Shown one piece after another: positions 24,979-38,656 of a stretch of DNA of 64,000 nt. The stretch spans positions 4,266,001 through 4,330,000 of the forward strand of contig CM076265.1 of NCBI GenBank assembly GCA_038380795.1, written 5' to 3'. This stretch comes from Pyrocephalus nanus (lineage: Eukaryota > Chordata > Aves > Passeriformes > Tyrannidae). Within the stretch, counting starts at the first letter, position 1. Each line of letters opens with the position of its first letter. The position numbers were made by a program, and so were the translations under genes. The notes beneath the pieces are model-generated. The model saw only the letters and a list, made by a program, of their open reading frames with translations, was not told where the DNA came from and ran no database searches.

Positions 24979-27900
24979 ACTATATTTCCCATGAATGTTG
25001 CCATCAACATGGAAGTAGCCCTGCAGGTGGCACAGGTTTTATATCCACAGCACTCGGTTTTGTTTCTTCAAGGAGGGACCTAAAGGATCTCTGAACCTTG
25101 CAGTAAAAATTCAGCATGGCTTGGATAACTTTAACATCAAAACAGTTATTTAATTGCTCACTGGCCTTCTGTTTAAGACTTTAAAAATGATAGTTGAAAG
25201 AGTTGAATATAGATGATGTAATAGTTGGTATAGTTGATAATTATGATTTATATTGAAATCTTCAAGAAGAACAAGACCTGAGTAAACAGGTTTCTGAATC
25301 TGAGCAGCGATTCTTAAAAAAATAGTTTACTTAGATATTTTCTGTTAAAAAAATAATTAAAAATGTGAAAGGTGTTCTCACTGTGGTCCACATCATAACT
25401 ATCACCATCTGTGGAAGTGTGAAGAGTATCCTGTGTTATTTTTCCGTGGTAGTTAATTCTTTTTGGACTAAACCTTTCAAGATCTCATTGCTTGTGGAAC
25501 GCAGCGCTGAGTTCTCAGAAGAAAAGTAAGAAATACATCCTATTCTTGGTGAAAAAAACAAGCTGTTATCCAAGTCCTAAGCTTTTCTTGGTATCTGGAA
25601 AGCCTTTCTGTAGTTTGGTAGCTAGTGTTGGTGTTCCTTCTGTGGAGAGTGGCTTGGGAATCCAAAAGCACCAGTTTGAAAAGAACACAACTTCTGCTAA
25701 ACTTCAATCACTCCTGGATGTATTAGAAAGGAACCAAAGGGGAGATGAACTAATAAATGGATATTCAAAGTTGGACCTGGCTCTTACTAGTAACTTAAAG
25801 TCACTGTTGTGATGTCTGTGGATTTAGGAAAACTGGAATATCTCTAAAGGGGAGCATTGGCTGCATGAACTGGTCTGTTTGTGGGGCTTTAAAAAAATAT
25901 TAAGGTGTGGGAAACCTCTGACATGACCAACCCTGAAGAAAGGGTCTCAGGAGGCTGATGGGCTTCTTGTTCAGCTGTGTTTCAGGAGGCATCAGCTCTG
26001 TTTCATCTCAGTAATCTCACAGTAAGTTCTGTTCATCTGTCTCAGGTGCAGCCGTAGGAAAAGCGTTGGGTTGATTTTATTTATTTATTTAATTTCCCCC
26101 CCAGGAGGAGGTTTGTGGTTTGAGACTTGAGGTTCTGCAAAAAGGAATTGGTAAAATCAGGCTTTAACAAATGTTGAACCTTGGAATAGAATATATTTTT
26201 GCTTGTGCTGCTGCTTTTCTGTTCAGGACGTGGTACTATAAAGTTGCATTCCATCTGATACAGCTGCAGTTCTTCTGTTTAAGTGCAGTAAGACTGCACT
26301 TCCCTAGTGTATGCTCTGGTTTTGTGTTTGGTTGTTATTTTTGGATTTGTTTCTTTCTTTGTTTTTGTTTTTCCCCTCACCTGCAATGTGTGTGCCAGGG
26401 AAATTCTACCTAATTCTATCTAGCCTGTATCCTCTATGTGTCCTGTATTTCTGTGTATATAATTCTATCTGGCCTGTATGTAGCCATTTGAACCTACTTT
26501 CATAGGATTCTAATGTTATCTTGAGGTTTCAGAGTCTTCTGTAGCTGCTAGTGAGGGAAAAACCACAATTTTTAGTAACATGGTTACTGAAAAAAACACC
26601 AGTTTTTCTGACTCCTAACAATTTTTATAAAGGAAATCATAGCTAGTTGTTGCATATGATATACGTGTCAGTTTTCCATAATTAAATAAAAAATAAAACA
26701 AAGTAAAATTGAAACACAAAAAGCTTCTTCTGCTTTCCATAATGAGATGTTGAGGATTAATACAGAGGCAGACTCTTGCTGTCTTGCACACTGTATTTAT
26801 TGCTAATTCACCCCATCCAGGAAAGCAACATTGGGTCCAATTCCAGTCCTCTACATTTTAGTGTCATTTTTGGGTATGGAGTTCCTTCTGTAGCTAAATA
26901 CAACCCATCAGAAAACAAAATGTCCGAGTTGTTTTTTGGTGGCTGTGTGGGTGAACAGCAAAAGCTGTGCTTTTGTCTTGCTGTAATTAATTGGGGGTGA
27001 GTGAGTTCCTGAAGTAAATGTGGTTTGTTTTTTTTGGTTTTTTTTTTTTTTTCATTTCGTGCAAAAGAAGTCATCTATCTTGTACAGATGAGTGTGGCCC
27101 ATCTACCCATGGACTGTCACAGAGCTGGGGAGGAACCTGGACCCACAGAAGTTCTCTGTTTCCTCTAGCAGAGAGTTGACAACCTCTAACCTTTAATTCC
27201 CCTCATCTCCTGTAATGTGCCTTTATCCTATTCCTGCTGGCAGTGTAAACTCTTTATTTTTTTGCTAAATCTGTCTTGCAAAACACGATGGTTAGGTAAG
27301 ATGCAATTTTTGCTTTAATTATGATTAAATTACTTTATGAATTAACCAGAGGATCTCATGGGACTGGAATCTTTTGACACATGAGAAAATTGCCTTTCTT
27401 TAACAAGCTGCTTCAAGCATGCAAGGTAATATTAGCATTTTTCAGTTATAGCTTCAGGGGATTAAATAATAAGGGGAAGTATTGTACCTACAATTATGTG
27501 ATGTGCATGTGTGTGTAAAAGTCTTAAAGCCAAGTAGACACAGAAAGAATCAGTTGAACTGCTGAACCTGTGACATTGTGCACTGAGTGTGAGTAGGGAT
27601 TTTTTTTTTTCCCCTCTTCATAAAATGACTTTTTAAGGTGGGTTTTTAAGAAAACATACAGGTTGTCTGAAGAATTTTGTTGCAGATTTTCTAAGGTTGG
27701 GTGTTGTTTGAATATACTCAGCATGAAAAGCATCCTGAACTAGATACACCTGTTTCACCTTAGGGATCGTGACCTGAATGCAACTTTAAAGGGTAATTTT
27801 TGTTACATGCTGCTTTGTTTTACTTTATTTAGTGGAGGTAGCAAATGTGCTAAAACCAGTAATTGGATGTTGAAGATGTATTGCATGATTAAGCTTCTTA

Positions 27901-28036
27901 ATAAATAGTGCATGACCTCCATCCAGGTCTATAAATACCATGTGTGATCTCTCCAAACTTGTATTCTTCTGGTTCAGTGTCTCTAAATGCCTGAAGTCGA
28001 ACATTTTATTTAGATGCACTATGTCTGATGAGTTGA
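24979..28036. other. Unique non-coding stretch, no gene seen
   Basis: A plus-strand open frame at 25492-25812 (106 codons) has mixed residue composition but no motif I recognise and no supporting splice or promoter context. A (TTTA)n patch lies near 26077-26093 and T-rich tracts near 27027-27052. An imperfect direct repeat at 26411-26479 is listed separately. Confidence 0.5.
26411..26479. repeat. 20-bp direct repeat, 49-bp offset
   Basis: TAATTCTATCTAGCCTGTAT at 26411-26430 recurs with one mismatch at 26460-26479, separated by a related CCTGTATTTCTGTGTAT stretch. It looks like an old local duplication of a roughly 49-bp unit. Confidence 0.8.
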
Positions 28037-28058
28037 AATTGTTCAATTTTGAACAATT
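28037..28058. repeat. 22-bp palindrome
   Basis: AATTGTTCAA, TT, TTGAACAATT: perfect 10-bp arms with a 2-base centre. Each arm contains ATTGTT/AACAAT, the core bound by SOX-family HMG proteins, so a paired site is conceivable. It lies about 6 bp before a G/T-rich tract. Confidence 0.9.
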
Positions 28059-28063
28059 GAGAG

Positions 28064-28163
28064 GGTTTGGTTTTGTTGGTTTTTTGTTTGTTTGGGGTTT
28101 TTTTGTTTGTTTGGTTTTTTGTTTGGTTTTTTTGTTTTGTTTTTTTTTTGTTTTTTTGTTTTT
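28064..28163 (+). repeat. G/T-rich low-complexity tract
   Basis: About 100 bp made only of G and T (TTTTTGTTTG-like units) on the plus strand. The reading frames through it give runs of F, V and G or K, Q and N and are not genes. Confidence 0.9.
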
Positions 28164-31100
28164 AAATGAGGGTAAGAAGTAGTACATCAGCTTGTGTCAA
28201 ATTGAGAAGGAATGGGCCAAGTAAGTTGTTATGACCTCTGCATATGTTGTATTCAGTGTGGGCTTGCACCTGCATGACCCTGCTTGGTTTCAGAGGGTTT
28301 GCCACTGCCTTGTGGTATCAAATCCAATGAAGTGGAAAATTGACAATAAGGGATTTGAGCCATTGTTGTCGTTGCCCCAGCTGTTTGGGTTTTGTTTTGA
28401 TGACAGGATGCATTCATGTCCTACACAAATCCATAAGGTAACAGTAATTAGTGGGACCCAGAAGTTGGGGGGGGGGTTTACAGAATGATACAAGAGCATA
28501 CGACAAACCAAAATTGTTTAAGCATTGCAGCAGTTCCTTTGTAAAAAGAAAGTATTTGCACAATACATACTTTGATAGGTTAATAAATGTGCAGCACTGG
28601 AAAAGGCAAATTATTTGATTCAAAACCAGTCAGTGACAGAAACCCAACACCTTCATCTGCAGTTGTGTTTGAGACATAACTATCCCTGTGCAATAACAAT
28701 CACAGGCAGTGCTGGTGTGCAAATGCTCTCAGTAGGGCAGGAATTTTTTTCACATATTTGTCATGCCTTATTTTAAATCTGAGATCAAGTGCACATCAGC
28801 CATTACAACTGTTATTCCTGCTGTTGTACTGTAATGTAACCAGCCCGACTGCATTCACAGCCCAAAGACTAAATGAGGTTGGGAATTTTAAACCTAAACC
28901 TGTTCTGTGCTGACAGAATAATACGGTAGGTGATACCCACAAGATAAACAGCACGAATTACAGCCTCATGCAGGCGAGATCAGATCAGTGTCGATAGTCT
29001 CTTGATTGCATGTGGCTGAACGTTATCAGAGAATTTGAGAAATGGTTTGGGAGAAAGGCATGTTGTCTGATTATTATTTTTTTTATGGTAACTGTGGAGA
29101 TTACTGAGAGAGCTCATATAGAGGAATAGCAAAGCCCTGTGCTGTGGTTGTGATGTAAAACAATTTTCACTTTCCTGTTCAGATCTTTCCTTTACGATTT
29201 GGAATTTCCTTCCATTTGTTAGTCGACACTGGAGAATTCGCTCAAGGGAGCTTTTTGCTGAGCGCAGATTCAACCCAAGGCTCCAGAAATCTGCAATCAA
29301 CAAAGTAAATTATTTGTCACCTTGGATAAATATTAGCTCTGACAAATTCAAAATGCATTTTTTTCTGATGTGCGTTACACTCTATCTCACAAAATGGTAA
29401 TTGTTGTTACAGTTATTGCTCTTGCTTGTAGTGGGGCATCTGTTTCTTGTCTAATTGGTAGCACTCAAATCCCAGCCACTTGAAAATAACTTTTCAAGGC
29501 TTCAAGATAGAGCATCCAAAGCATCACAGGCATTCCTGATCCATACTTTGTCTTTTTTGATGCAAATGCATACCACCCCCCCCCAAACTGAAACAAAACA
29601 AAAAAAACAAAACCATAAACAGAAAGCAGTGGTTGGGTTGAGATTGGTTGTGCCCTGTGCTGTAATCAAAGGCAATATAATCAATCCTGGTGTTGGATCT
29701 GCCTTTCACCATCAGTGCCTGTTCAGCCTCTGAGCCTGGAATCCACCACTGGTGAAACTCTTGCATAGTCACCTGAAGCTGAAAATGTGTTAAATGACTT
29801 TGTATGCTCTGGCACGGCCTTGCATGCATCAAGAGCAATTGTTTTTATTTTTCCCCCCTTTGACAGTTCATCTCTATTTTTTTACATGCTGAAATAATCA
29901 CCTTCCTTCGTGCTCATCCCCTGCAGCAGGTCCTGCTGCTTTGCTTCTCCATGTCCCTTGGCTGTTGTTTTAAAAGTCCCCTCTAGGGTTTCAAGGCTGT
30001 ACAGCCAGTCAGGAGCTCTGTCTTTTCACAGTCCTCCTTGAAGAGAGAATCCTCACACCTACTGAGAGGGTAAGGATGATAAAAAACACAGAGGCACCAA
30101 TTTTCCTCGATTCTCCAGAACTGACGTGGGGATTTTTAAACCTTCATTACTGCTGTTGTCTTTTCCCTCACCTCCCATCAATTAAACAAGAAAATGCAAA
30201 ACATAAACAATAATTAGAAAAATCCCCATCAGAAGAGCTGAAAAAATTTCTGATACCCAGATGAGACACATGAGAGCTGCAGGGCAAGGGGGGTGTCCAG
30301 AATGGGTTTGTGTCTCTATCTAGAGATTTTCCAGTGATACTGTACCAGCTGTAGTGTTTAGAGGTGGTTCCTACACATCTTTTGGGGGACACCCTGTGGT
30401 CTCTGCACCCTGACTGGCAGAGCAGTATCTGCCTTGCTTGCTGTGAGCCCTTTGGGTTGCTGGTCCTGATGCTCTGGCTTTATTCTCATGCCTGCCCTGG
30501 GCTCCTGTTCACACTTCCCTGCTTCTTTTGTGCAGTTATAATCCCTGATACTCGTGTGTTTATTCATTAAGTACCCCAAATTAGTTCTGGTCTGGCTCTG
30601 GCTGTTTCCTTGGAAGGGGCAGGACCAGCTGTGTGGTCTCACTTAAAATAAAAAGGCTTCCCAAAAGCCCCATTGAACGTAGGTACTCCTAATATGGGCT
30701 CCTCTGAGTAATGCACACTCTGGAGCAGCTGAACAGTCTTTGGTTTGGCAGGTTGTTGCAATGAGTTCATTGTTATGTAGTAATTACTTGAGATACAACT
30801 AGTTGTATCCTGTAGTAACTCATGTGTGACCTTGTGGAAAACTGTTTAAAGGGATGTATACAAACTTAACCTGAAAAAACCACTTTTTTAGGGTGGGTGG
30901 GTGGGTATGTGCAGGAAGGGGTTGCAAGCACGTGCATTTGTTTTTGTTACTGCTGGGTTTTGGCCGGTGAAAGAAGAGCAGTGGATTTGGTGTTGAGAGC
31001 TGGTGGAAGCCTGTTAGTGTGTGAGCACAGCAGTTGACATGCATCATAATCCACTGGAGAGCTTTCCTGCACAGGGGGAAAAGTAAGATGTTCTTTATAA

Positions 31101-33000
31101 GCACCTATTCCTTGTCCACTGTAATCAGGCTGCCCAGCAGGATGCCAGGAAAAATAAGGATTGTAACTGTTCTGTAGTGACTACTCTGAGAGCACTCACC
31201 CACATCCCTCATTATTATGTTTACTCAATAATAATACTGTGATTTGGGCTAGAGCACAACTTTTAGCTATTTCAGAACCTTTACCCTCTCTGAACTGTCC
31301 TCGTTCATGTTTTTGTACTACTTCAGTGCATCTACTAACAGAAAACACTTTTAAGTTTTCAACAGGAATTTTGCAGCTGGGGCAGGGGAGAGGGGGGGAA
31401 AAAATTGAGGGATAGGATTTCTAGTTCATGGAAAAAAACTTGTGAGCATGCCTCATTTGGAGTTATGTAGGAAATCTGAAGCAGCTCTTGACATTTTCAT
31501 ATGCAGCATCCAACAGGACATGGGGTGATTCTGATCATGGCAAACATAAACCTTAACAAATTTTGTTCCTCTCTTCCCTCCCTGCTGCTTCACCCAGTGG
31601 TGATTCTGCACCTCAGCAGAGAATCTTGCAAATTTGTCGAGTACACTCCTGAATGAAAAGTTGATGAAGGTGTAGGCAGGGATTTATTTGTAACACTAGA
31701 AATAACCTGAATTGATCTGAATAAAAATCCTTAGCTGGGTGTTTGCGATGGTAGCTTTTATGGAAGGGTTTCAGTATTTGCATCTGCCCTAGAGGAAGCT
31801 GAGAGATAAAAAATGAAAATGTGATGTTATGTGAGCTCTCTGAAGATGAAACACAAGATGGCTTTTCTGTTGGCAATAAGACATAAGCTGTAAATACTTA
31901 TATCCAAAGTCTGCTGGATGCTGCTGCTGAGCTCTGGTGACTCTAGATCAGGTCAAAGGGGGGTAAGTCACTGCTTCTGAGGCAATTATTTTCATGGCTG
32001 TTAAGTGCCCAGCAGGTATGACCAGGAAGCACTGGGAACCTTTCCCTTGCTCACGTGTGTGTCCCCAAATGCCGTGGTTATTGCCTTACTTGGCAAACAG
32101 CCACTTGAAATCAGGGCTGGACAGCTCTCAGGTGCCAGATGTGACATGATTTAGGGTTTGGGTAATTTTTTTTCCTTTCAATAGTTTCTCATAGGAAAAA
32201 AAATATTTTCCTCTGGGTCCATTCAATTTGCTGATTCAGCCACATAGTGCAGAAAAGGGGAAGATGTGAGGGTGGCAACAAATGCACCACTGTGTCTGCA
32301 AGAGTAGGCTGCTTCCTTTGGTAGCTATGCCAGCTTTTGCTGCCTTAAATTTACAGAAGTGTGTGGCAGTACTTAAAGCAGCTTGTTGTTTGTGCTGTGC
32401 TGAAGCTGGACTGTGTTCTAGGAGGAGCAGCTTTGAAGTTGCATAAGGGATTTCTGAAATTGCTCCATGAAGAAACCAAGAAGCACTGCTTAGGGTACAT
32501 CAGACACTTTTTTAAATGGGTCCTGGCACTGTGCAAGATGTATTTTTTTGGAATGGATATTAATAAGAGCATTTTTATAGTCATTCTTTGAGGAGGGGGA
32601 TCAATGATAAAAAAAAGGCTTGAAATGTAGCATGATGTATAAAAAGAGGTGTTATGTCCTAATTTCACAAATTAACAGAGCATTTAGTGCCAGTAGTGCC
32701 TTGGTTTCTGCTGGTCAGGGAAGGACTGCCTGAAGTTTCTGTCCTAGCCCCTAATAATCTTTGTATTTCCTCTTTAGACCTTCCAACAAACCGTAACTTG
32801 CATTTTTAAACTCTTCAGTACCACTGCCAAGTAATGACTCATGTGCTGTTTTACCTGTGCCTAAAGGAGCTCTTTCCTATTTGGGGTTAATCATTGAATT
32901 AGATTAATTATGCTGATTAAGACACCAACCCTGAGTCATGTAACTCATCGCTTCATCATAGCTGTTCAGAGTGGATGATTAAAACCTTTCCAAATTCAGA
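28164..33000. other. Unique non-coding stretch, no gene seen
   Basis: Repeat-poor sequence. Small features are a 9-10 G run near 28468, a C-run followed by an A/C-rich patch at about 29575-29620, and a (GGGT)n run at about 30891-30906. The segment at about 32880-33000 is AT-rich with TTAATCATTG and GATTAATTATG strings typical of homeodomain targets. No coding or RNA gene was recognised. Confidence 0.5.
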
Positions 33001-36000
33001 TCTTGCAGCACCAGTGACTATCACAGTTGAAAATTGCCTGGAACTGTAAACATTTGGTGTAGAAAAGAATAATATCCATAAGCCCCATGTATTTCTTTTC
33101 CAAATTCTGCCCTTCCTATCACAGCTTCTCTCAATTAAACCAGTTTAATCAAATCACTTCCTTCCCAGCCGGTTGTGGGTTACAGTGGTTTGTCCTGGTC
33201 AGGCTTTGGTGTTTCTGGCCCTCTGCTGGTTTTGAATCCCTGTACAAGAATGATACCCACAAGCCCACTTGGACAAACAGGACTTTTTAATTATTTTTTT
33301 TTTTCCCCCCAGGTAATTCATGGAAGTGTTTTTCAGTATAAGTTTCTGTAAGTGATGATTGTTGAAACCTAACCCGTGAATTTCCAAGGAGAAGTCTCCA
33401 GGCTGTGGTGAAGTGTTTGCTGCTGGTGCAGGGCTGCTGCTCTGTCCTGCTGCTGGGCTGGCTGTCACCCCCCCGGGGTGGGCACAAGCCACCCTCTGGG
33501 GACACAGGGAGAGCTGGTCTTTGTTCTCAGCCTGTCTGTATGAACACCGATGTTCAAAGGGTGGGAGGAGCAGGAACGAGCTGCTGAGGGTTTCTCTAGC
33601 AACACCCTTGGTGCACTTTGTGCCAGGAAAGGTATTGCTGATGGCAGGCTTTTGAAAACAACGTTTCACAGCACGTGTGTATCTCAGTATCTCACTATTT
33701 TCAAGAGTATCACGTGATGCTGTGACTTTATTTAATATAAATAATCAAAAACCCCACCAACAACCAAACAAAAAGACCACACTCCTCTGAAGCATCCAGA
33801 GGTCCTTTTTTGCTTTTCAAATTGAGAATTGCAGGAGTCCTGTGTGCACCTTCACAGGGTCTGAGCTGGTGCCTGTGAACCTGACTCTGCCTTGGTGTGT
33901 TCTCAGGGTTTGTTTAAAAAAAAATCTTTTATTGGTCAAGCTTCTAAATATGGCAGGACTTGCACTTAAAATTGGGAGACTCAATGCTGAAGTAACCAAA
34001 TAGGAAATCAGGCGTATTCCTTAAGTTTTTCAGTGGGTTCTCCTCCCGTCCATGGAAAAGTTCCTTCTACACCCAAAAAATCCTTTGCTGAAAAGGAAAC
34101 CCAAATATGTTTGAAAAATTGTCTTTGCTTATATCAAGATGTACCTTATGTAATATGTAATCTGGATTCAGGTTGTGTTATAAAGCTTCAGTATCTGAAT
34201 CAGTTTAGGGAGAAACTCTGAGATAGCCATTCTTTTACAGATGAACAGATTTCCAAAGTGCAGTTTGGTATCTGTTTTGTTTGATTTTATCTTGTGTGGA
34301 TACTTTATTTACTCCAATTCCTACCCAGTCATCTGTTTCAGCCTCTTGCTCAATTAAATTTTGGTAGTCTTGTATCTTGTCATCTTACCCTCATTTTAAA
34401 AGTCTGCAGGAACGGAGCCTGAACAAAAGCTACCTTGAAATAACGGAGTTCTGTGTGTTTCTCCTAATTATTCACAGTAAAACATATGCCAGATTTCTCT
34501 GGGTAAATGTGCCAGACAGGCACAGACTGTTGTTATTTGTGCACAGGATGGTATCAGGGTGTAGCAGGCTCTGTAACTGCTGATCTGTTGCCTGTCCCAA
34601 AGAGGTTACTCTTCCCTTTGTGTCTGTGCCTGGATGCACTAGGAGGTGTAATGAACCCAACTTGAATTATCTGCTTCGCTGTGAATTGATGTTCTTTAAA
34701 TGCAAGTAACAAACAGTAGCTGTAGATGGATGAAGTAGATCTGGGGGAATGGTTTAAGCTTGGAGCGTGGGCATAAATACAGGGTAGTGGGAAGAAGTGG
34801 GAGATGTTTCTGTTCAGGAAATAATACCTGCCTGTGGGGACCACCTTGGGAACTGCTGGGATGACAGATGCCACAGCTCTTCTGTGGAGGAGGTTTGGGG
34901 TAACGATTTCCCAGCTCTGAAAAGAGATGCTAAAACTGCAAGGGCGTCACTCTGTTCCACAAATGTGATATATAAGTAATATTTATATTCTTTAGGATGG
35001 TGCAGCAAAGTCTGTCTCCTCATTTACCTCACGTGTGTGATTTGGGTGGTAAGTTACATTTATTTCTCTAGTTTTACATTTTGATTTCCTGTTAGATTGT
35101 TCTTTTTTCCTCCCCCTCTCCTGTTCCTCTCTCCAAAATCTCTTGAACTTCTCAACTGAGGTTGCTTCACTGCTGTGTGGCGGACCAGCGTTTTTAATTC
35201 AGTAGATAACAGCACTGTGTTTTTACACTTGGGTCCCTTGCTATTCAAGCCCATAAAGCAGAGGAACAGCAGAAAGCATCCACCTGGCCTGGTGCCAGAG
35301 GCTGGTGTCCAAAGATTGGCATCCTCGCTTGGGAACACATGGAGCAGGGGCACGTTTGTTCCACTGCCAGGAGAGAGCGGTGCTAACGTGGCTGGTAAAA
35401 GCCAATTTACCAGCTGAGGGCAGCGACAAAGGCTGGGGCAGGGGTGTCCCTGGGAGCTGAGTGTCAGTGTCCACGTGTGCCATACGCTGCAGCTGAGCTG
35501 CAAGGGGCAGGAGCGAGAGAAGGGGCGTTGCAAGGGGGTGGAAGAGTTGGGGCAGATAAACCTGGTGTGCTGTGGTGACTGACTAAAGACGTGTCATTCC
35601 AGCTATGGAAGGGCTTTTGTGCTCCGGTGCCAAGTTTGGTACAGCACAAAACATCAAAGAAACCTGAGTTCTCATCCTGCCTCCTGCTGTTTTTGCTCCA
35701 TGCTCTAGGGTGTCATTTTGGAGCGTGGGTTTTGTGTTTGTTCTCATTTAGGGGAGAGGCCACCTTTGGTAAGGTTATCCTTGGATGATGTAGCACTTGC
35801 AGACTGATGAGTGCAAAATATTTTCTTTGTCTAAAAAACAGCAATGAATTTTTTTTGTGTGTGTTTTCAGTGTTGCTTTCAGCATGAGCATGGCTTCAAG
35901 GCTGCAAGTTTCCCTTAATATCTGTGGGGAAATTATTACCTGGCAACTACATATCACACTGGTCAAACATAATTTATTATTACTTTCTGATGTAAAGAGT

Positions 36001-37519
36001 TAGCTGTGGTCCTTCAAAAAGCAAACCATCTGCTCTGTAGCACTAATAACTCATGTGCTGTAAGGCTGCTGTTCAATAATCCATAACATCCTATTTAAAC
36101 AATCACTGTTGATATTTATAATATCTGTTTTGAGCCCTTGCCTGTGAGGAGGTAGTTGCTCACTGCCACATGTGAATGGTGTAGACCTTGGAGCTGCAAT
36201 GATCCAAAATGGGTTTGTTTGTGGGGTTTTTTTCCTTCCCTATTTGGAGGCAGTTAGAGTATTTCTATGTGGAAGTGTTTTGGTTTGTGATCAAGATGCT
36301 TTCAGTGGAGTCCAAAAGGTACAAACAGGTGATGAATGTCTAAAACAAAGTATTTACAGGGATGGTCAATCAAGACTCAGCAGTGTAGAAGAGCACAAAG
36401 AATGAGTGTCAATATTGTATACAACAAAAGGAAGGGTAAATAAGATGGATGCTCTTGACAGTAAATACAATTTCTGCCTATTCATTATGTCCTTTTTTGC
36501 CTTCTGCCGTGCTTTGGAGATGATGCAGCTGTGTACATGGATCATACCTAGTTCTGGGATGGCTAATCCTGGTAGCTTGATATTAATCCAAGAACGGAAC
36601 ACACTTGTTTACAAGGCACCAAAACATTTATTCCTTTATGGAAAATAGGTGGTTTAGATTCTTAATACAATGACTTATCTTTTAATGCCAACGTTTGTAG
36701 GTCTGGAAGATAGCCCTGCAGCTCAAGGACTAAGTATTTGTTATTTCTCCCTCCCCTAATTATTTTGATTTTTTTTTTTTTTTCTTCAGCTCTTAACTGC
36801 CTCCTTCCCTCATTTATTTTGCTATAAATCACGAGTGAGTATTTTGAATTTGGCAGACTGAGGCTGGTACAAGACTCTTCTAGGAAAGGTTTTAATCAGG
36901 GTAGGATATGTTGCCTCTAATGGAGCCCTGATAGCAATAGGGAAGAGGAGCAGCTGGGACCTCGGCGAGCCTGGTGGCCTGTTCCCCTGCCAGCTGAGAA
37001 ATTTATCTGGCAGCTCCAAATCTGCCTATTGGAAATGCCTGGGAAAGAGGGTGAAGGAGGGTGACGAGCAAGCCAGATACGTTTTCAAAGGTCTGCATCG
37101 AAATTTGCCTTTCTCACGTCAAGTAGGTCCTTTCTTTCTCCTTTAACACCTAAAATATTTGGAGTTTGCAAAAGGAGAGTAGTGGAACTATACTTAGCAG
37201 TAACAGATAATTTGGCACAAGGACTGGTAGCGTGGGCTGAGGCTTCTTAGGATCATTGTAGGTGGAGGCTGAGGGACGCTGCTCTGGCTGGGCAGGAGTG
37301 TTGCCCTGACTGGAGCACTGTGCAGACACAAAGGGGACCAGCTCCTCTTTCCTGTTTGTGGCACAAGAGCCAGATGAGAAATGTTCTTTAAGATTGCTCT
37401 TAACTTCCTAAAATAATGGCTGTTTTTCCTCCATCGTGTCTCTGACTTAAGCTCTAAATCCCAACTGTGCACACATTCCTGCTGCTTCAGCACCTGATTT
37501 CATACATGGGCAATTCTGT
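33001..37519. other. Unique non-coding stretch, no gene seen
   Basis: Contains a locally GC-richer, CTG-rich patch at about 33415-33570 with a small CACCCC / GGGGTG hairpin at 33466-33480, an A/C-rich patch at 33745-33780, and a run of 15 T at 36769-36783. The overlapping open frames on both strands at 33199-33669 and 35060-35533 reflect local GC content rather than a gene I recognise. Confidence 0.5.
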
Positions 37520-37797
37520 GCTTTCTCCCTTCTCTTCCACTCCATTTCTGCTCTAGCTGGATGCCTGTCCTAGAGCACATCTTACCCTCACTCCTTCACT
37601 GCCCTTGTATTCTCATCCTTACACCCCAGACTCCTGCAGTTGTAGCTCCTTTTCCCACTGATGTCTCTCTGCTCCACCCTGTGGTCAGCTCTCCCACTTC
37701 CCTTCTCCCTTTGGCAGAAGTGTCATCTCTCATCCCTGTAGCTTCAGGAAAGATACAAGAAGCCTCTTCTGGGAATTATTTTTTTTTTTTTTTTTTT
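37520..37797 (+). repeat. C/T-rich tract ending in 19 T
   Basis: About 260 bp strongly biased to C and T on the plus strand, closing with a T-run at 37779-37797. Pyrimidine-biased duplex of this kind can adopt triplex (H-DNA) structure. The plus-strand frame here is rich in P, S and L for compositional reasons and is not called a gene. Confidence 0.6.
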
Positions 37798-38588
37798 GTC
37801 TTGGTTGTATTGTAGTCTGGAGGATGCAAATTTCCACTCCACTTCAGTTGTGGAACAAACTTTATGAGCTTGGTGTGGAGTTTGCAGCTCTGTTGATAGG
37901 AGATCCACCTGTTCAGGGGGTCCTGTGGAACAGCAGCACTCCCTGTTTAATGATAGGAAATCAAATTCCCATATCCCTTTAGCCAGCTGCCTGAATTTGA
38001 CTGTGCAGGACAGTGTATATAAGAAGTGGTTGGCTTTTTTTGTATTTCCCTTTGAGATCTGGCCCCTTCGATGGGGTTGCCTTGCTCTGGAGCGTAAAGG
38101 TTGTGGGCTTTTGTCCTGCAGCCTTCCTTGCACCCAGGGTAGGGGATAGATGTGGAGGTTTTTCATTCTGTGGTTGCCTTGCTGCTCTTTGAGGCGTTTG
38201 TGACAGGGCTTGAGCGTGAAATCGGGAAGAATTCAGAAACTGTACATATGCAAATTCCCACAATCACTTATGTGTGATTTTATTGTTTTAGTGTTGTGAT
38301 CTCATGGCTAAAAATCCCATTCTCTCCAGTCAGTATCATTTGTTTTCTCCATGTCAAATGCCACTTTATGTGTGGCAGAAGGCCACTAATGCAAGTTAGA
38401 TGTACTGAACCTGTGAAGAGATAGCATTTCAGGCAAAGCAGCTTACAATTTATTGGCTTTGTTCTTTTTCGAGACCTCACGATTATGTTTCTGTAGAGCT
38501 GTCGAGGAGAAGGTGAAAGATTCTGTGCAGCTTCCAGGAGCGTGGTCATGCTGAGAGCAGATGGTCCATTCTTGGAAGCCATCCCAAG

Positions 38589-38656
38589 CGATGGATTACT
38601 CCTCTCATGCAGAATGATGCACCAGAAAATTGCGGATTCGCCGGGACCGCTCCACG
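38589..38656. other. Local CpG cluster
   Basis: Six CpGs fall in 68 bp, five of them within 38633-38656, against a CpG-depleted background. No TATA-type element, initiator or coding start is evident nearby, and the cluster is far too small for a CpG island. Confidence 0.6.

Noticed and set aside
37744..38166. Minus-strand frame next to a T-run, considered as a retrocopy with A-tail
   Set aside because: No AATAAA on the minus strand before the tail, no recognised protein and no visible target-site duplication.
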